In this document: one piece after another, positions 1 through 8,075 of the stretch | Numbering within the stretch: the stretch's first letter is position 1 | Layout of the letters: each line of letters begins with the position of its first letter | Source: Paraburkholderia flava | GTDB taxonomy: Bacteria > Pseudomonadota > Gammaproteobacteria > Burkholderiales > Burkholderiaceae | NCBI RefSeq assembly: GCF_004359985.1 | Contig: NZ_SMRO01000002.1 | Coordinates: forward strand, 1,251,135 to 1,315,134 | Length of the DNA: 64,000 nt | Direction of reading: 5' to 3' | The notes under the pieces: generated by a model | Databases searched by the model: none | What the model was told of the DNA's origin: nothing | What the model saw: only the letters and a program-made list of their open reading frames with translations | Program-made: the position numbers and the translations under genes

Positions 1-584
1 CGGCGGATCGACGACACGGCCTTCGTACGCGCGACGAACGTCTGACGCGATTCCGGCGTGACGATCAGATCGACGTAGCGCTGGCGATACTTCATTTCCT
101 GATCGGCGAGACCGTGGAACTTGTCCGGCAGCGGACGCAGCGACTTCGACAGCAGACGCAGCTCCGTGCAGCGCACCGACAGCTCGCCCTTGTTCGTACG
201 GAACAGCACGCCGCGCGCGGCGACGATATCGCCCAGGTCCCACTTCTTGAACGCGTCGTACGTGGCTTCGCCGACGTCAGCGGGCGTGATGAAGAACTGG
301 ATCTGGCCCGACCCGTCGCGCACCGTCGCGAAGCTCGCTTTGCCCATCACGCGCTTGAGCATCATCCGGCCGGCGATGGCGACTTCGAGCGGATTCGCTT
401 CGAGCGCTTCCTTGTCGTGGTCGGCGTACTGCGTCTGCAGATCGGCCGCGTGATGCGTGGGACGGAAATCGTTCGGATAGGCGACGCCCTGTTCACGCAG
501 TGCGCGCAGCTTGTCGCGGCGCTCGGCGATGATCTGGTTGTCGTCCGGCTCGGCTCCGGCATTCGGCTGATTCGGTTCGGTCAT
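1..584 (-). CDS. lysS: Lysine--tRNA ligase, class II (N-terminal part, cut by window edge)
   Basis: Charges tRNA-Lys with lysine in the cytosol. Only about the first 194 codons lie in the window; the class II catalytic core is outside. The start is an ATG at 584. A polar N-terminal extension is followed by the OB-fold anticodon-binding domain, recognisable from the stretch [18 protein letters not shown] and the later segment [15 protein letters not shown], both typical of bacterial LysRS. It lies 117 bp downstream of prfB on the same strand. The prfB-lysS pair is a long-known bacterial operon, so co-transcription is likely. No oddity is visible in the part present. Confidence 0.96.
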   Translation of the reverse strand, partial: MTEPNQPNAGAEPDDNQIIAERRDKLRALREQGVAYPNDFRPTHHAADLQTQYADHDKEALEANPLEVAIAGRMMLKRVMGKASFATVRDGSGQIQFFITPADVGEATYDAFKKWDLGDIVAARGVLFRTNKGELSVRCTELRLLSKSLRPLPDKFHGLADQEMKYRQRYVDLIVTPESRQTFVARTKAVSSIR

Positions 585-701
585 GATGGTTCGGTAATCG
601 GGAAGGTCCCGCAACGGCAACAGGATTGCACGCTATACGGCTTGAGTGACTTCAATGACTTCAGAGCGGGGCGGTCGCACGCTGCGCCGCCCCATGTGAC
701 G

Positions 702-1806
702 TCAGATGCCCTGTTTCAGGCTGGCGCTGATGAACGCGTCGAGATCGCCGTCGAGCACGCTCTTCGTATTGCTGATTTCGACGTTGGTACGCAGATCCTT
801 GATACGGCTGTTATCGAGCACGTACGAACGGATCTGATGCCCCCAGCCCACATCGGTCTTGCCGGCTTCGAGCTTGTCCTGCTCGGCCTGACGCTTGCGG
901 ATTTCCGCTTCGTACAGGCGCGATTTCAGCATGGCCATCGCTTCGGCGCGGTTGCGGTGCTGCGAGCGGTCGTTCTGGCACTGCACGACGATGCCCGACG
1001 GAATGTGCGTGATCCGCACCGCCGAGTCGGTCTTGTTGATGTGCTGACCGCCCGCGCCGGACGCGCGGTAGGTGTCGATGCGCAGGTCCGCCGGGTTGAT
1101 GTCGACCTCGATCGAGTCGTCGACTTCCGGGTACACGAACACCGACGAGAACGACGTGTGCCGTCCACCCGACGAATCGAACGGCGACTTGCGCACCAGC
1201 CGGTGAATGCCGGTTTCGGTGCGCAGGAAGCCGTACGCGTATTCGCCTTCGATCTTGATCGTCGCGTTCTTGATGCCCGCGACGTCGCCTTCCGACTCCT
1301 CGAGTACTTCGGTCTTGAAGCCCTTGCGCTCGCAGTAGCGCAGGTACTGGCGCAGCAGCATCGCGGCCCAGTCGCACGCTTCGGTGCCGCCGGCGCCGGC
1401 CTGGATGTCGAGAAATGCGTTGTTGGGGTCGGCCGGGTTCGAGAACATCCGGCGGAATTCCATGTCGGCGACGCGCTGTTCGAGTCCGGCCGCGTCGCTT
1501 TCGCATGCGACGAGCGTGTCTTCGTCGTTTTCCTCGCGTGCCATGTCGAACAGATCCTGCGCGTCGCGCAGATCGTTATCGAGCGCTGTCAGCGTATCGA
1601 CGACGCCTTCGAGCAGCTTCTTTTCCTTGCCGAGTGCCTGGGCGTGCTTGGAGTCGTTCCAGACGTTCGGGTCTTCGAGTTCCCGGTTGACTTCGACTAG
1701 ACGCAGAGCTTTGCTGTCGTAGTCAAAGATACCCCCGTAGCTCGCCCGCGCGATTGCGCAGGTCTGCGAGGGAGCTTTCGATCGCGTTGAGGCGTTCCGC
1801 TTCCAT
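702..1806 (-). CDS. prfB: Peptide chain release factor 2, made by programmed +1 frameshift
   Basis: RF2 reads UGA and UAA stop codons and triggers peptide release. The gene lies in two frames. Frame 1 runs from the ATG at 1806 and meets an in-frame TGA as codon 28 (1725-1723). A +1 shift at the preceding CTT continues into the main frame to the stop at 702, giving about 367 residues, close to the E. coli length of 365. The anticodon-mimic SPF tripeptide (about residues 207-209) and the catalytic GGQ (about 252-254, in [10 protein letters not shown]) are both present. It sits between recJ (upstream) and lysS (downstream) on the same strand. An annotation without the frameshift would start too late, near 1544, and lose the N-terminal domain. 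Confidence 0.97.
1722..1736 (-). promoter_or_regulatory. prfB +1 frameshift signal
   Basis: On the minus strand the order is GGGGG, TAT, CTT, TGA, C. This is an internal Shine-Dalgarno-like G run three bases before the slippery CTT, then the in-frame TGA with a following C. The core matches the E. coli prfB site from the G run onward. Low RF2 slows termination at UGA and lets the ribosome slip forward, so the protein controls its own synthesis. That mechanism is known for the family; the sequence here shows all its elements. Confidence 0.96.
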
Positions 1807-1912
1807 GTCGGTCTTCTTGCTTCCGATGCTGTAAAAGGACGAAATTATAGCCCATCGGGCTCGCCTCACGAGCCTGCGGCATGGGTTTGCCTTGCTGCTT
1901 CGGGTGGATTCT

Positions 1913-3619
1913 TCAGCCGGCCGCGTGCTCGACGATCAACTGCACCCGCGCGACGCCGTTCCACGTATCGCACGCGAGCCGGTACGCAAGCGTCGTCCGC
2001 GCGGGCAGCGTCTCGGTGTGGTTGAACCAGATCGCGTTGAAACGTTGCCGGCCGCGCAGCAACTGAAGTTTCAGATGCCGGTCCTTGACGAGCGCCTGCG
2101 ACGCCACGTCGAATTCACCGGAAAACACAGGTGCCGGAAACCCTTGACCCCATACCGCGGCTTCGATCAGTTCGACGAACTGCGGCGTGAAGTACGCGTC
2201 CTCGAGATCGCCGTCGGTTTCGACCGTGCGCGCGAGCGCGTCTTCCGACAGCCACTCGCGGGCGACCGCTTCGAACGCGGCGGAAAAGCGCGGCACGTCG
2301 GCGGCGCCGAGCGTGAGGCCGGCGGCCATTGCATGACCGCCGAACTTCATGATCAGACCCGGTTCGCGCTTCGAGATCAGATCGACCGCGTCGCGCAGAT
2401 GGAAGCCGGGGATCGAACGGCCCGAACCCTTGACGAGTTCGCCGCGATCGTCGGCGGGTGCGAACGTGAACGACGGCCGGTGAAATTTCTCCTTCAACCG
2501 GCTCGCGACGATACCGATCACGCCCTGGTGCCACGTCTCGTTGAACAGCGTGATTGTCGCGGCGCCTTCGGGATCGACCGACGACAGATCGGCGAGCGCC
2601 TGCTGCTGCATGCCGGCCTCGATTTCGCGTCGCTCGCGGTTCATCCCGTCGAGTTGCTGCGCAAGTTCCCACGCGCGCCCGATGTCGTCGGTGATCAGGC
2701 ATTCGATGCCGAGCGACATATCCGACAGCCGGCCCGCCGCGTTCAGACGCGGACCGAGCGCGAAGCCGAGATCGAAACCGGACGCGTTGCGCGCATCGCG
2801 GGCCGCCGCACGAAACAGCGCGGCGATGCCCGGCTGCATGCGGCCGTTGCGGATGCGCTGCAAGCCCTGCGCGACCAGCACGCGATTGTTGCCGTCCAGC
2901 TTCACGACGTCGGCGACGGTGCCGAGCGCGACGAGATCGAGCAGGCCGTCGAGACGCGGCTCCGGCCGTGCGTCGCCGAACGCGCCGCGACGCCGCAGCT
3001 CCGCACGCAACGCGAGCAGCACATAGAACATCACACCGACGCCCGCAATGCATTTGCTCGGGAACGTGCAGCCCGGCTGATTCGGATTGACCATCGCGCG
3101 CGCGGCGGGGAGGGTGTCGCCGGGCAGATGGTGATCGGTGACGAGCACGTCGATGCCGAGTGCGTTCGCCGCGTCGACACCGTCGACGCTCGCGATGCCG
3201 TTATCGACGGTGATCAGCAGATCGGGCTTCACGTCGGCGCGCGACGCGGCCAGCGCGACGATCTCGGGCGTGAGTCCGTAGCCGTACTCGAAGCGATTCG
3301 GCACGAGGTAGTCGATCTGCGCGCCGAACATCCGCAGCCCGCGCACGGCAACCGCACACGCGGTTGCGCCGTCGCAGTCGTAGTCCGCGACGACCAGCAT
3401 CCGGCGACCGGCGGCGATCGCATCGGCGAGCAGCGCGGCTGCGTCGTCGCAGCCCTTCAGCGAGCCGGGCGGCACGAGCCGCGCGAGGCCCGTTTCGAGT
3501 TCGTCGGGGCGGCACACGCCGCGTGCCGCGTAGAGTCGCGCGAGGACCGGATGCAGACCGTGCCGGGCCAGCACTTCGGCGTCGGCGGGAGGACACTTGC
3601 GCGTAACGATTCGAGTCAT
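1913..3619 (-). CDS. recJ: Single-stranded-DNA-specific 5'-3' exonuclease RecJ
   Basis: RecJ degrades single-stranded DNA 5' to 3' in RecF-pathway recombination, base excision and mismatch repair. The protein of 568 residues has the DHH-superfamily metal motifs in order: VVADYDCDGATA (about residues 77-88), the VDNG motif (about 138-141), VTDHH (about 161-164), and the later GHAMAAG motif of the DHHA1 domain. I chose the ATG at 3619 (MTRIVTRKCPP) over an upstream in-frame start at 3703, because the added residues are unlike the family and would overlap the upstream gene. It follows the rpfE-like gene by 28 bp and precedes prfB by 106 bp, all leftward, so they probably form one transcription unit. 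Confidence 0.95.
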   Translation of the reverse strand: MTRIVTRKCPPADAEVLARHGLHPVLARLYAARGVCRPDELETGLARLVPPGSLKGCDDAAALLADAIAAGRRMLVVADYDCDGATACAVAVRGLRMFGAQIDYLVPNRFEYGYGLTPEIVALAASRADVKPDLLITVDNGIASVDGVDAANALGIDVLVTDHHLPGDTLPAARAMVNPNQPGCTFPSKCIAGVGVMFYVLLALRAELRRRGAFGDARPEPRLDGLLDLVALGTVADVVKLDGNNRVLVAQGLQRIRNGRMQPGIAALFRAAARDARNASGFDLGFALGPRLNAAGRLSDMSLGIECLITDDIGRAWELAQQLDGMNRERREIEAGMQQQALADLSSVDPEGAATITLFNETWHQGVIGIVASRLKEKFHRPSFTFAPADDRGELVKGSGRSIPGFHLRDAVDLISKREPGLIMKFGGHAMAAGLTLGAADVPRFSAAFEAVAREWLSEDALARTVETDGDLEDAYFTPQFVELIEAAVWGQGFPAPVFSGEFDVASQALVKDRHLKLQLLRGRQRFNAIWFNHTETLPARTTLAYRLACDTWNGVARVQLIVEHAAG

Positions 3620-3647
3620 GCGGGAACGCTGTCGGAGAGTCGTGAAA

Positions 3648-4751
3648 TCATTCGATGAACAGCGATGCGAGTACGCGGCGTCGCCAGAATTTGCGCAGGT
3701 CACCCCGGGTCACGGAGAGCGAAACCGAACCGGTGTCGCCGCACAGCGTGACGTCGAATGCGCCGAGCGTGCCGGCCTGCAAGGCCGCGAGCGCGGGCGC
3801 GAACCAGTCGCGCTCGAGCGCCGCGAACGCGTCGTTCCAGCGGGCCCAGTCCTGTTCGAGGAACGGCGCCGATAATGGATCGAGTTCGACGAGGGTGGTG
3901 CCGGTCGAGGTCGTGGTCGACGCCGCAGTCGACACTTCGAGCGCCGTGAACGAAGCCGGCGCATCGCCGACCGGCGTTCCCGACGCGAGCGAGAGTCCGC
4001 GCGTAGCCGCAGCCGCCGACAACACCCGCGCGAACGGACTCGTCACCGGCTGCGCGGCACCCTGCGCGTGAAACCAGATCGAGTTGACCGCAGGTAGCCC
4101 GCGCGCTTCGCGGGCCTCGTTGACCGGATGCTCGAACCACGCCATCTGCACTTCGTTCTGCAGCTTCATCCACATCCGTGAACGGGCGCCGGTATGCGCT
4201 TCGTGCGGCAGCCAGATTTCGATGTTGCGGCCGCTCGCGCGCAGCGGCGACGCGCCCGCGAGCGTGCCGAACGCGTCGCTCGACAGATACCAGCGCGTCG
4301 GTCGCGGCGCCTCGATACGCACACCGAGTTCTTCGATCAGCGGCCGCGCGAGCGCGAGCAATGCCGTGGCTTCGTCGTCGGACACGTCGAGCGACGCAGG
4401 ATCGATCAGCACGAGATGGTCGTGCGCGATGCGCACGTGGACCGGCTGCACGCAGGCCCACGTCGCGTTGCCGGGATCGCCGCCGTCGGCGAGCAGCATG
4501 TAGGGGGCGAGCGGGGCTTCGTCGGCTGCTGCTGCGGGCGATGCCTGGGCGAGGGCGCCGAAGCGCCGGGCGATCCAGCGTTCGTGTGGCAGCGTGCGCT
4601 GGAAGTCCTCGCCGATCACCCGTTCGATTTCGGTCGCCCGGGCGATCAGCCGGGCGAGCGCCGGATAAGCGGTGCCGGACAGTGCGGCGGATGCGTCGGC
4701 TGCAGCAGGCAGCGCGAAAGGCAGTAAAAGATGGAGACGGTCGACATGCAT
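3648..4751 (-). CDS. RpfE-like conserved protein of unknown function
   Basis: A cytoplasmic-looking protein of about 367 residues with no signal peptide, no membrane segment and no catalytic motif I can identify. The order rpfE-recJ-prfB-lysS is known from the rpf (pathogenicity factor regulation) region of Xanthomonas. Position, length and the N-terminal LHLLLPFALP segment match the RpfE-type family as I remember it; the assignment rests mainly on synteny. Related proteins are sometimes annotated loosely as phosphoglycerate-mutase-like, which I cannot support. A start at 4763 is equally possible, and neither start has a clear ribosome-binding site. It is probably the first gene of the recJ operon. 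Confidence 0.7.
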   Translation of the reverse strand: MHVDRLHLLLPFALPAAADASAALSGTAYPALARLIARATEIERVIGEDFQRTLPHERWIARRFGALAQASPAAAADEAPLAPYMLLADGGDPGNATWACVQPVHVRIAHDHLVLIDPASLDVSDDEATALLALARPLIEELGVRIEAPRPTRWYLSSDAFGTLAGASPLRASGRNIEIWLPHEAHTGARSRMWMKLQNEVQMAWFEHPVNEAREARGLPAVNSIWFHAQGAAQPVTSPFARVLSAAAATRGLSLASGTPVGDAPASFTALEVSTAASTTTSTGTTLVELDPLSAPFLEQDWARWNDAFAALERDWFAPALAALQAGTLGAFDVTLCGDTGSVSLSVTRGDLRKFWRRRVLASLFIE

Positions 4752-4830
4752 GATGCTGCGCATTGTATGGCAAACTTCGCGGTTGATCGGTGTCTATGCA
4801 GTGTCGGCGCGGCGCTTCCACGGCGGAGTC

Positions 4831-4850
4831 GCACAATAAACATAGTGTGC
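4831..4850. promoter_or_regulatory. Operator-like dyad in the rpfE-lolC divergent spacer
   Basis: The roughly 396 bp between the divergent rpfE-like and lolC genes (4752-5147) hold no gene I can support. The one structure seen is a 20 bp dyad, gcacaataaacatagtgtgc, with 8 bp arms matching at 7 of 8 positions around a 4 bp centre. It is AT-rich within GC-rich DNA, as regulator sites and promoter regions often are. Which gene it would serve is unknown. Confidence 0.3.
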
Positions 4851-5147
4851 GGCAGGAGTCCGGAAGGAACCATTAAGCCTCCGCGACACCCGAAGCAACA
4901 GGCGCGATGCAACATGGACCAGGCGCCCGGTAAGCGTCCGTAATACCCGGCCGTAAGGTGCGGGCGCGAAAATGGACGCTGCGGCACGACATCGCACGAC
5001 ACGCAACGGTAGAGCAGCAACAGCAGCACCAGTAAAAAACGACGGCAGGCGCAGTTTCCGGGGGCAACAGTGGTGCGCGGTCGGGGCCGGCCGCGCCGCA
5101 CGACGGCATACCGCGCCGACGGCCGCAGAACGCAGACAAGGATTCGC

Positions 5148-6401
5148 TTGAAATTTCCCTACGAATGGCAGATTGGCTGGCGCTATACCCGCGCCGGCAA
5201 ACGCACGACCGGCAACGGCTTCATCTCGTTCATCGCGCTCGTGTCGATGTCGGGCATCGCGCTCGGCGTTGCGGCGCTGATCGTTGTGCTCTCGGTGATG
5301 AACGGCTTCCAGAAGGAAGTCCGCGACCGCATGCTGTCGGTGCTCGCGCACGTCGAGATCTTTTCGCCGACCGGCTCGATGCCCAACTGGCAGCTGACCG
5401 CGAAGGAAGCGCGACAGAACCACGAGGTGATCGGCGCGGCGCCTTACGTCGAAGCGCAGGCGCTGCTCACGCGCGCCGATGCGGTGAGCGGGGTCGCGTT
5501 GCGCGGGGTCGAGCCGTCGCTGGAGCCGGAGGTGTCGGACATCGGCAAGGACATGAAGGAAGGCACGCTGAACGCGCTGACGCCCGGCGATTTCGGCATT
5601 GTGCTAGGCGCCGATCTCGCGGCCAACCTCGGCGTGCGCAAGGACGACAAGATCACACTTGTCGCACCGGAGGGCACGATGACGCCGGCCGGCATGCTGC
5701 CGCGTCTCAAGCAGTTCACCGTGGTCGGCGTGTTCGAGTCCGGGCATTACGAATACGACAGTACGCTCGCGCTGATCAACATCCGCGATGCGCAGGCGCT
5801 GTTCCGATTGCCTGCGCCGACCGGCGTTCGATTGCGATTGAAGGACATGCAGCGTGCGCCAGAGGTCGCGCATCAGCTTGCGCGCTCGTTATCGGGCGAC
5901 CTGTACATCCGCGACTGGACCCAGCAGAACAAGACGTGGTTCTCGGCCGTGCAGATCGAGAAACGGATGATGTTCATCATCCTCACGCTGATCATCGCGG
6001 TCGCGGCATTCAATCTCGTGTCGTCGCTGGTGATGACGGTGACCAACAAGCAGGCGGACATCGCGATCCTGCGCACGCTCGGCGCGCAGCCGGGATCGAT
6101 CATGAAGATCTTCGTCGTGCAGGGCGTGACGATCGGCTTCATCGGCACGGCGACGGGTGTCGCGCTCGGCTGTCTCGTCGCGTGGAGCATTCCGTGGCTC
6201 GTGCCGATGATCGAGCATCTGCTCGGCGTGCAGTTCCTGCCGCCGTCGGTGTACTTCATCAGTGAGCTGCCGTCGGAGCTGGTTGCCAGCGACGTGATCC
6301 GCATCGGCGTGATCGCGTTCGTGCTGTCGTCGCTCGCGACGCTGTACCCGAGCTGGCGCGGTGCGAAGATTCGTCCGGCGGAGGCGCTCCGCTATGAGTA
6401 A
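5148..6401 (+). CDS. lolC: Lipoprotein-releasing ABC transporter permease LolC/LolE family
   Basis: Inner-membrane subunit that, with LolD, extracts lipoproteins from the inner membrane and hands them to LolA. About 417 residues. An N-terminal membrane segment ([16 protein letters not shown] onward) is followed by a large periplasmic domain and three C-terminal membrane segments of the FtsX/MacB fold. I placed the start at the TTG at 5148 ([17 protein letters not shown]), which has AAGG a few bases upstream. The longer open frame from 5070 adds an Arg-rich N-terminus atypical of the family. Its stop overlaps the lolD start in ATGAGTAA, implying translational coupling. Confidence 0.93.
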   Translation: MKFPYEWQIGWRYTRAGKRTTGNGFISFIALVSMSGIALGVAALIVVLSVMNGFQKEVRDRMLSVLAHVEIFSPTGSMPNWQLTAKEARQNHEVIGAAPYVEAQALLTRADAVSGVALRGVEPSLEPEVSDIGKDMKEGTLNALTPGDFGIVLGADLAANLGVRKDDKITLVAPEGTMTPAGMLPRLKQFTVVGVFESGHYEYDSTLALINIRDAQALFRLPAPTGVRLRLKDMQRAPEVAHQLARSLSGDLYIRDWTQQNKTWFSAVQIEKRMMFIILTLIIAVAAFNLVSSLVMTVTNKQADIAILRTLGAQPGSIMKIFVVQGVTIGFIGTATGVALGCLVAWSIPWLVPMIEHLLGVQFLPPSVYFISELPSELVASDVIRIGVIAFVLSSLATLYPSWRGAKIRPAEALRYE

Positions 6402-7158
6402 TCTCGATCTTGATCAAACGCAAAAGCAAAAGCGGCCCGAAACGATGTCCGGCGACACCCAGCATTACCCGTATGTGCTCGAAGCCTTCAACATTTCGAA
6501 AGCGTTCGTACAGGGCGGTCTGAACGTGCAAGTGCTCGACAACACCGCGCTGACCGTGCATCGCGGCGAGAAGCTCGCAATCGTCGGCGCGTCGGGGTCC
6601 GGCAAGAGCACGCTGCTGCACGTGCTCGGCGGCCTCGACGATCCGAGCGCGGGCCAGGTGTCGGTGCTGGGCAAGCCGTTCACGAAGCTGTCCGAGCGCG
6701 AGCGCAACGACCTGCGTAATCGCGCGTTGGGTTTCGTTTATCAGTTCCATCATCTGCTGGCGGAATTCACGGCGCTCGACAACGTCGCGATGCCGCTGCG
6801 CATTCGCCGTATGACCACCGAGGCCGCGCGTAGCGAAGCGCTCGCGATGCTCGATCGCGTCGGGCTTGCGCATCGTGCGAAGCATCGGCCGGGCGAACTC
6901 TCGGGCGGCGAGCGGCAACGTGTCGCGATTGCGCGCGCGCTGGTGACGAAGCCCGCGTGCGTGCTTGCCGACGAGCCCACGGGCAACCTCGACGGCGGCA
7001 CGGCGGACACCGTGTTCGACCTGATGCTCGAACTGTCCAAAACGCTGAACACGAGCTTTGTGATCGTCACGCACGATCTGGAACTCGCGGGACGCTGTGA
7101 TCGCATCATGCGTCTGCGCGACGGCGTGCTGCACGAGGAGCCCAAGGCTCCCGTTTAA
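6394..7158 (+). CDS. lolD: Lipoprotein-releasing ABC transporter ATP-binding protein LolD
   Basis: ATPase that powers lipoprotein release by the LolC/E membrane subunit. 254 residues with Walker [10 protein letters not shown] (about residues 65-73), the Q-loop region, the signature [15 protein letters not shown] and Walker [12 protein letters not shown]. It starts at the ATG at 6394, eight bases inside the end of lolC, with a purine-rich gaggcg upstream. The 20-residue polar N-terminal tail before the core is slightly long for the family. Operon partner of lolC. Confidence 0.95.
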   Translation: MSNLDLDQTQKQKRPETMSGDTQHYPYVLEAFNISKAFVQGGLNVQVLDNTALTVHRGEKLAIVGASGSGKSTLLHVLGGLDDPSAGQVSVLGKPFTKLSERERNDLRNRALGFVYQFHHLLAEFTALDNVAMPLRIRRMTTEAARSEALAMLDRVGLAHRAKHRPGELSGGERQRVAIARALVTKPACVLADEPTGNLDGGTADTVFDLMLELSKTLNTSFVIVTHDLELAGRCDRIMRLRDGVLHEEPKAPV

Positions 7159-7184
7159 CGTTCGACTTTGGCGGAGCGCACCGC

Positions 7185-7973
7185 ATGTGGATCGACACGC
7201 ACTGTCATCTCGACGCGTCCGAATTCGACGCGGACCGCGACGCGGTCGCGGCGGCGGCGCACGATGCAGGCGTCGCTCGGATCGTGATTCCCGGCGTCGC
7301 ACGCGAGCATTTTTCGCGGGTCCGCGAACTGGCGCACAAGGTGAGGGGCGGCGCGTACGCGCTCGGTATTCATCCGCTCTTCACGCCGCGCGCGCAGGAC
7401 AGCGATCTCGACGCGCTGCGGATGGAGATCGAGGCGAGCCTCGACGATCCGCTGTTCGTCGGGCTCGGCGAAATCGGTCTCGACTACTTCGTTCCTGGTC
7501 TCGACGACGAACGTCAGCAGTTCTTCTATAACGGGCAGCTCAAGCTCGCGCGCGAATTCGATCTGCCGGTGATCTGCCACGTGCGCAAATCGCAGGACCA
7601 GGTGTTGAAGGGACTGCGACGTCATAACGTACATCGCGGCATCGCGCACGCGTTCAACGGCAGCTTCCAGCAGGCGAATGCGTTCATCGATCACGGGATG
7701 CATCTCGGCTTCGGCGGCAATCTGACGTTCGAGCGGGCTCGGCAGATTCGCCGGCTCGCGGAGCAGTTGCCGCTCGAAGCGCTCGTCGTTGAAACCGACG
7801 CACCCGACATCGCGCCCGAATGGCTTTACCGCGAACGCAATACTCCCGACCAGGTGCCGCGTATCGGCGCATGCCTCGCGCAACTACGCGGCATTAGCGA
7901 AGACGAACTCGCCCTTGGCACAACGGCTAACGCGCACGCCGCGTTGCCCCGGCTCGCCCGATCGTCCGCATAA
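7185..7973 (+). CDS. TatD family metal-dependent hydrolase (DNase)
   Basis: A TIM-barrel metal hydrolase of 262 residues. The opening MWIDTHCHLD provides the His-x-His metal pair, and further family positions appear in GLGEIGLDY, ICHVRKS, HAFNGS and VETDAPD. TatD-family enzymes are nucleases acting on DNA and are linked to repair and apoptosis-like DNA degradation; the exact substrate of this paralogue cannot be read from sequence. It starts 26 bp after lolD and is probably in the same operon. The bacterial family has several paralogues (TatD, YcfH, YjjV). The lol-adjacent position favours a YcfH-type member. Confidence 0.9.
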   Translation: MWIDTHCHLDASEFDADRDAVAAAAHDAGVARIVIPGVAREHFSRVRELAHKVRGGAYALGIHPLFTPRAQDSDLDALRMEIEASLDDPLFVGLGEIGLDYFVPGLDDERQQFFYNGQLKLAREFDLPVICHVRKSQDQVLKGLRRHNVHRGIAHAFNGSFQQANAFIDHGMHLGFGGNLTFERARQIRRLAEQLPLEALVVETDAPDIAPEWLYRERNTPDQVPRIGACLAQLRGISEDELALGTTANAHAALPRLARSSA

Positions 7974-8075
7974 TCGTCTGCAGCGGGCCGCGTTCTCGCG
8001 ACCGCTGCGGTGAGCCACGCTTACCGTTTTGTCGCCGACGCGGCGACCGCTTTCGATGGCGGTTGCGGAGGGCGA

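Noticed and set aside
114..1700. A 528-codon plus-strand frame over lysS and prfB
   Set aside because: Antisense to two conserved genes; composition is typical of a shadow frame.
1545..1806. prfB read as a broken gene because of the in-frame TGA
   Set aside because: The TGA sits in the conserved frameshift signal, so it is programmed recoding and not a mutation.
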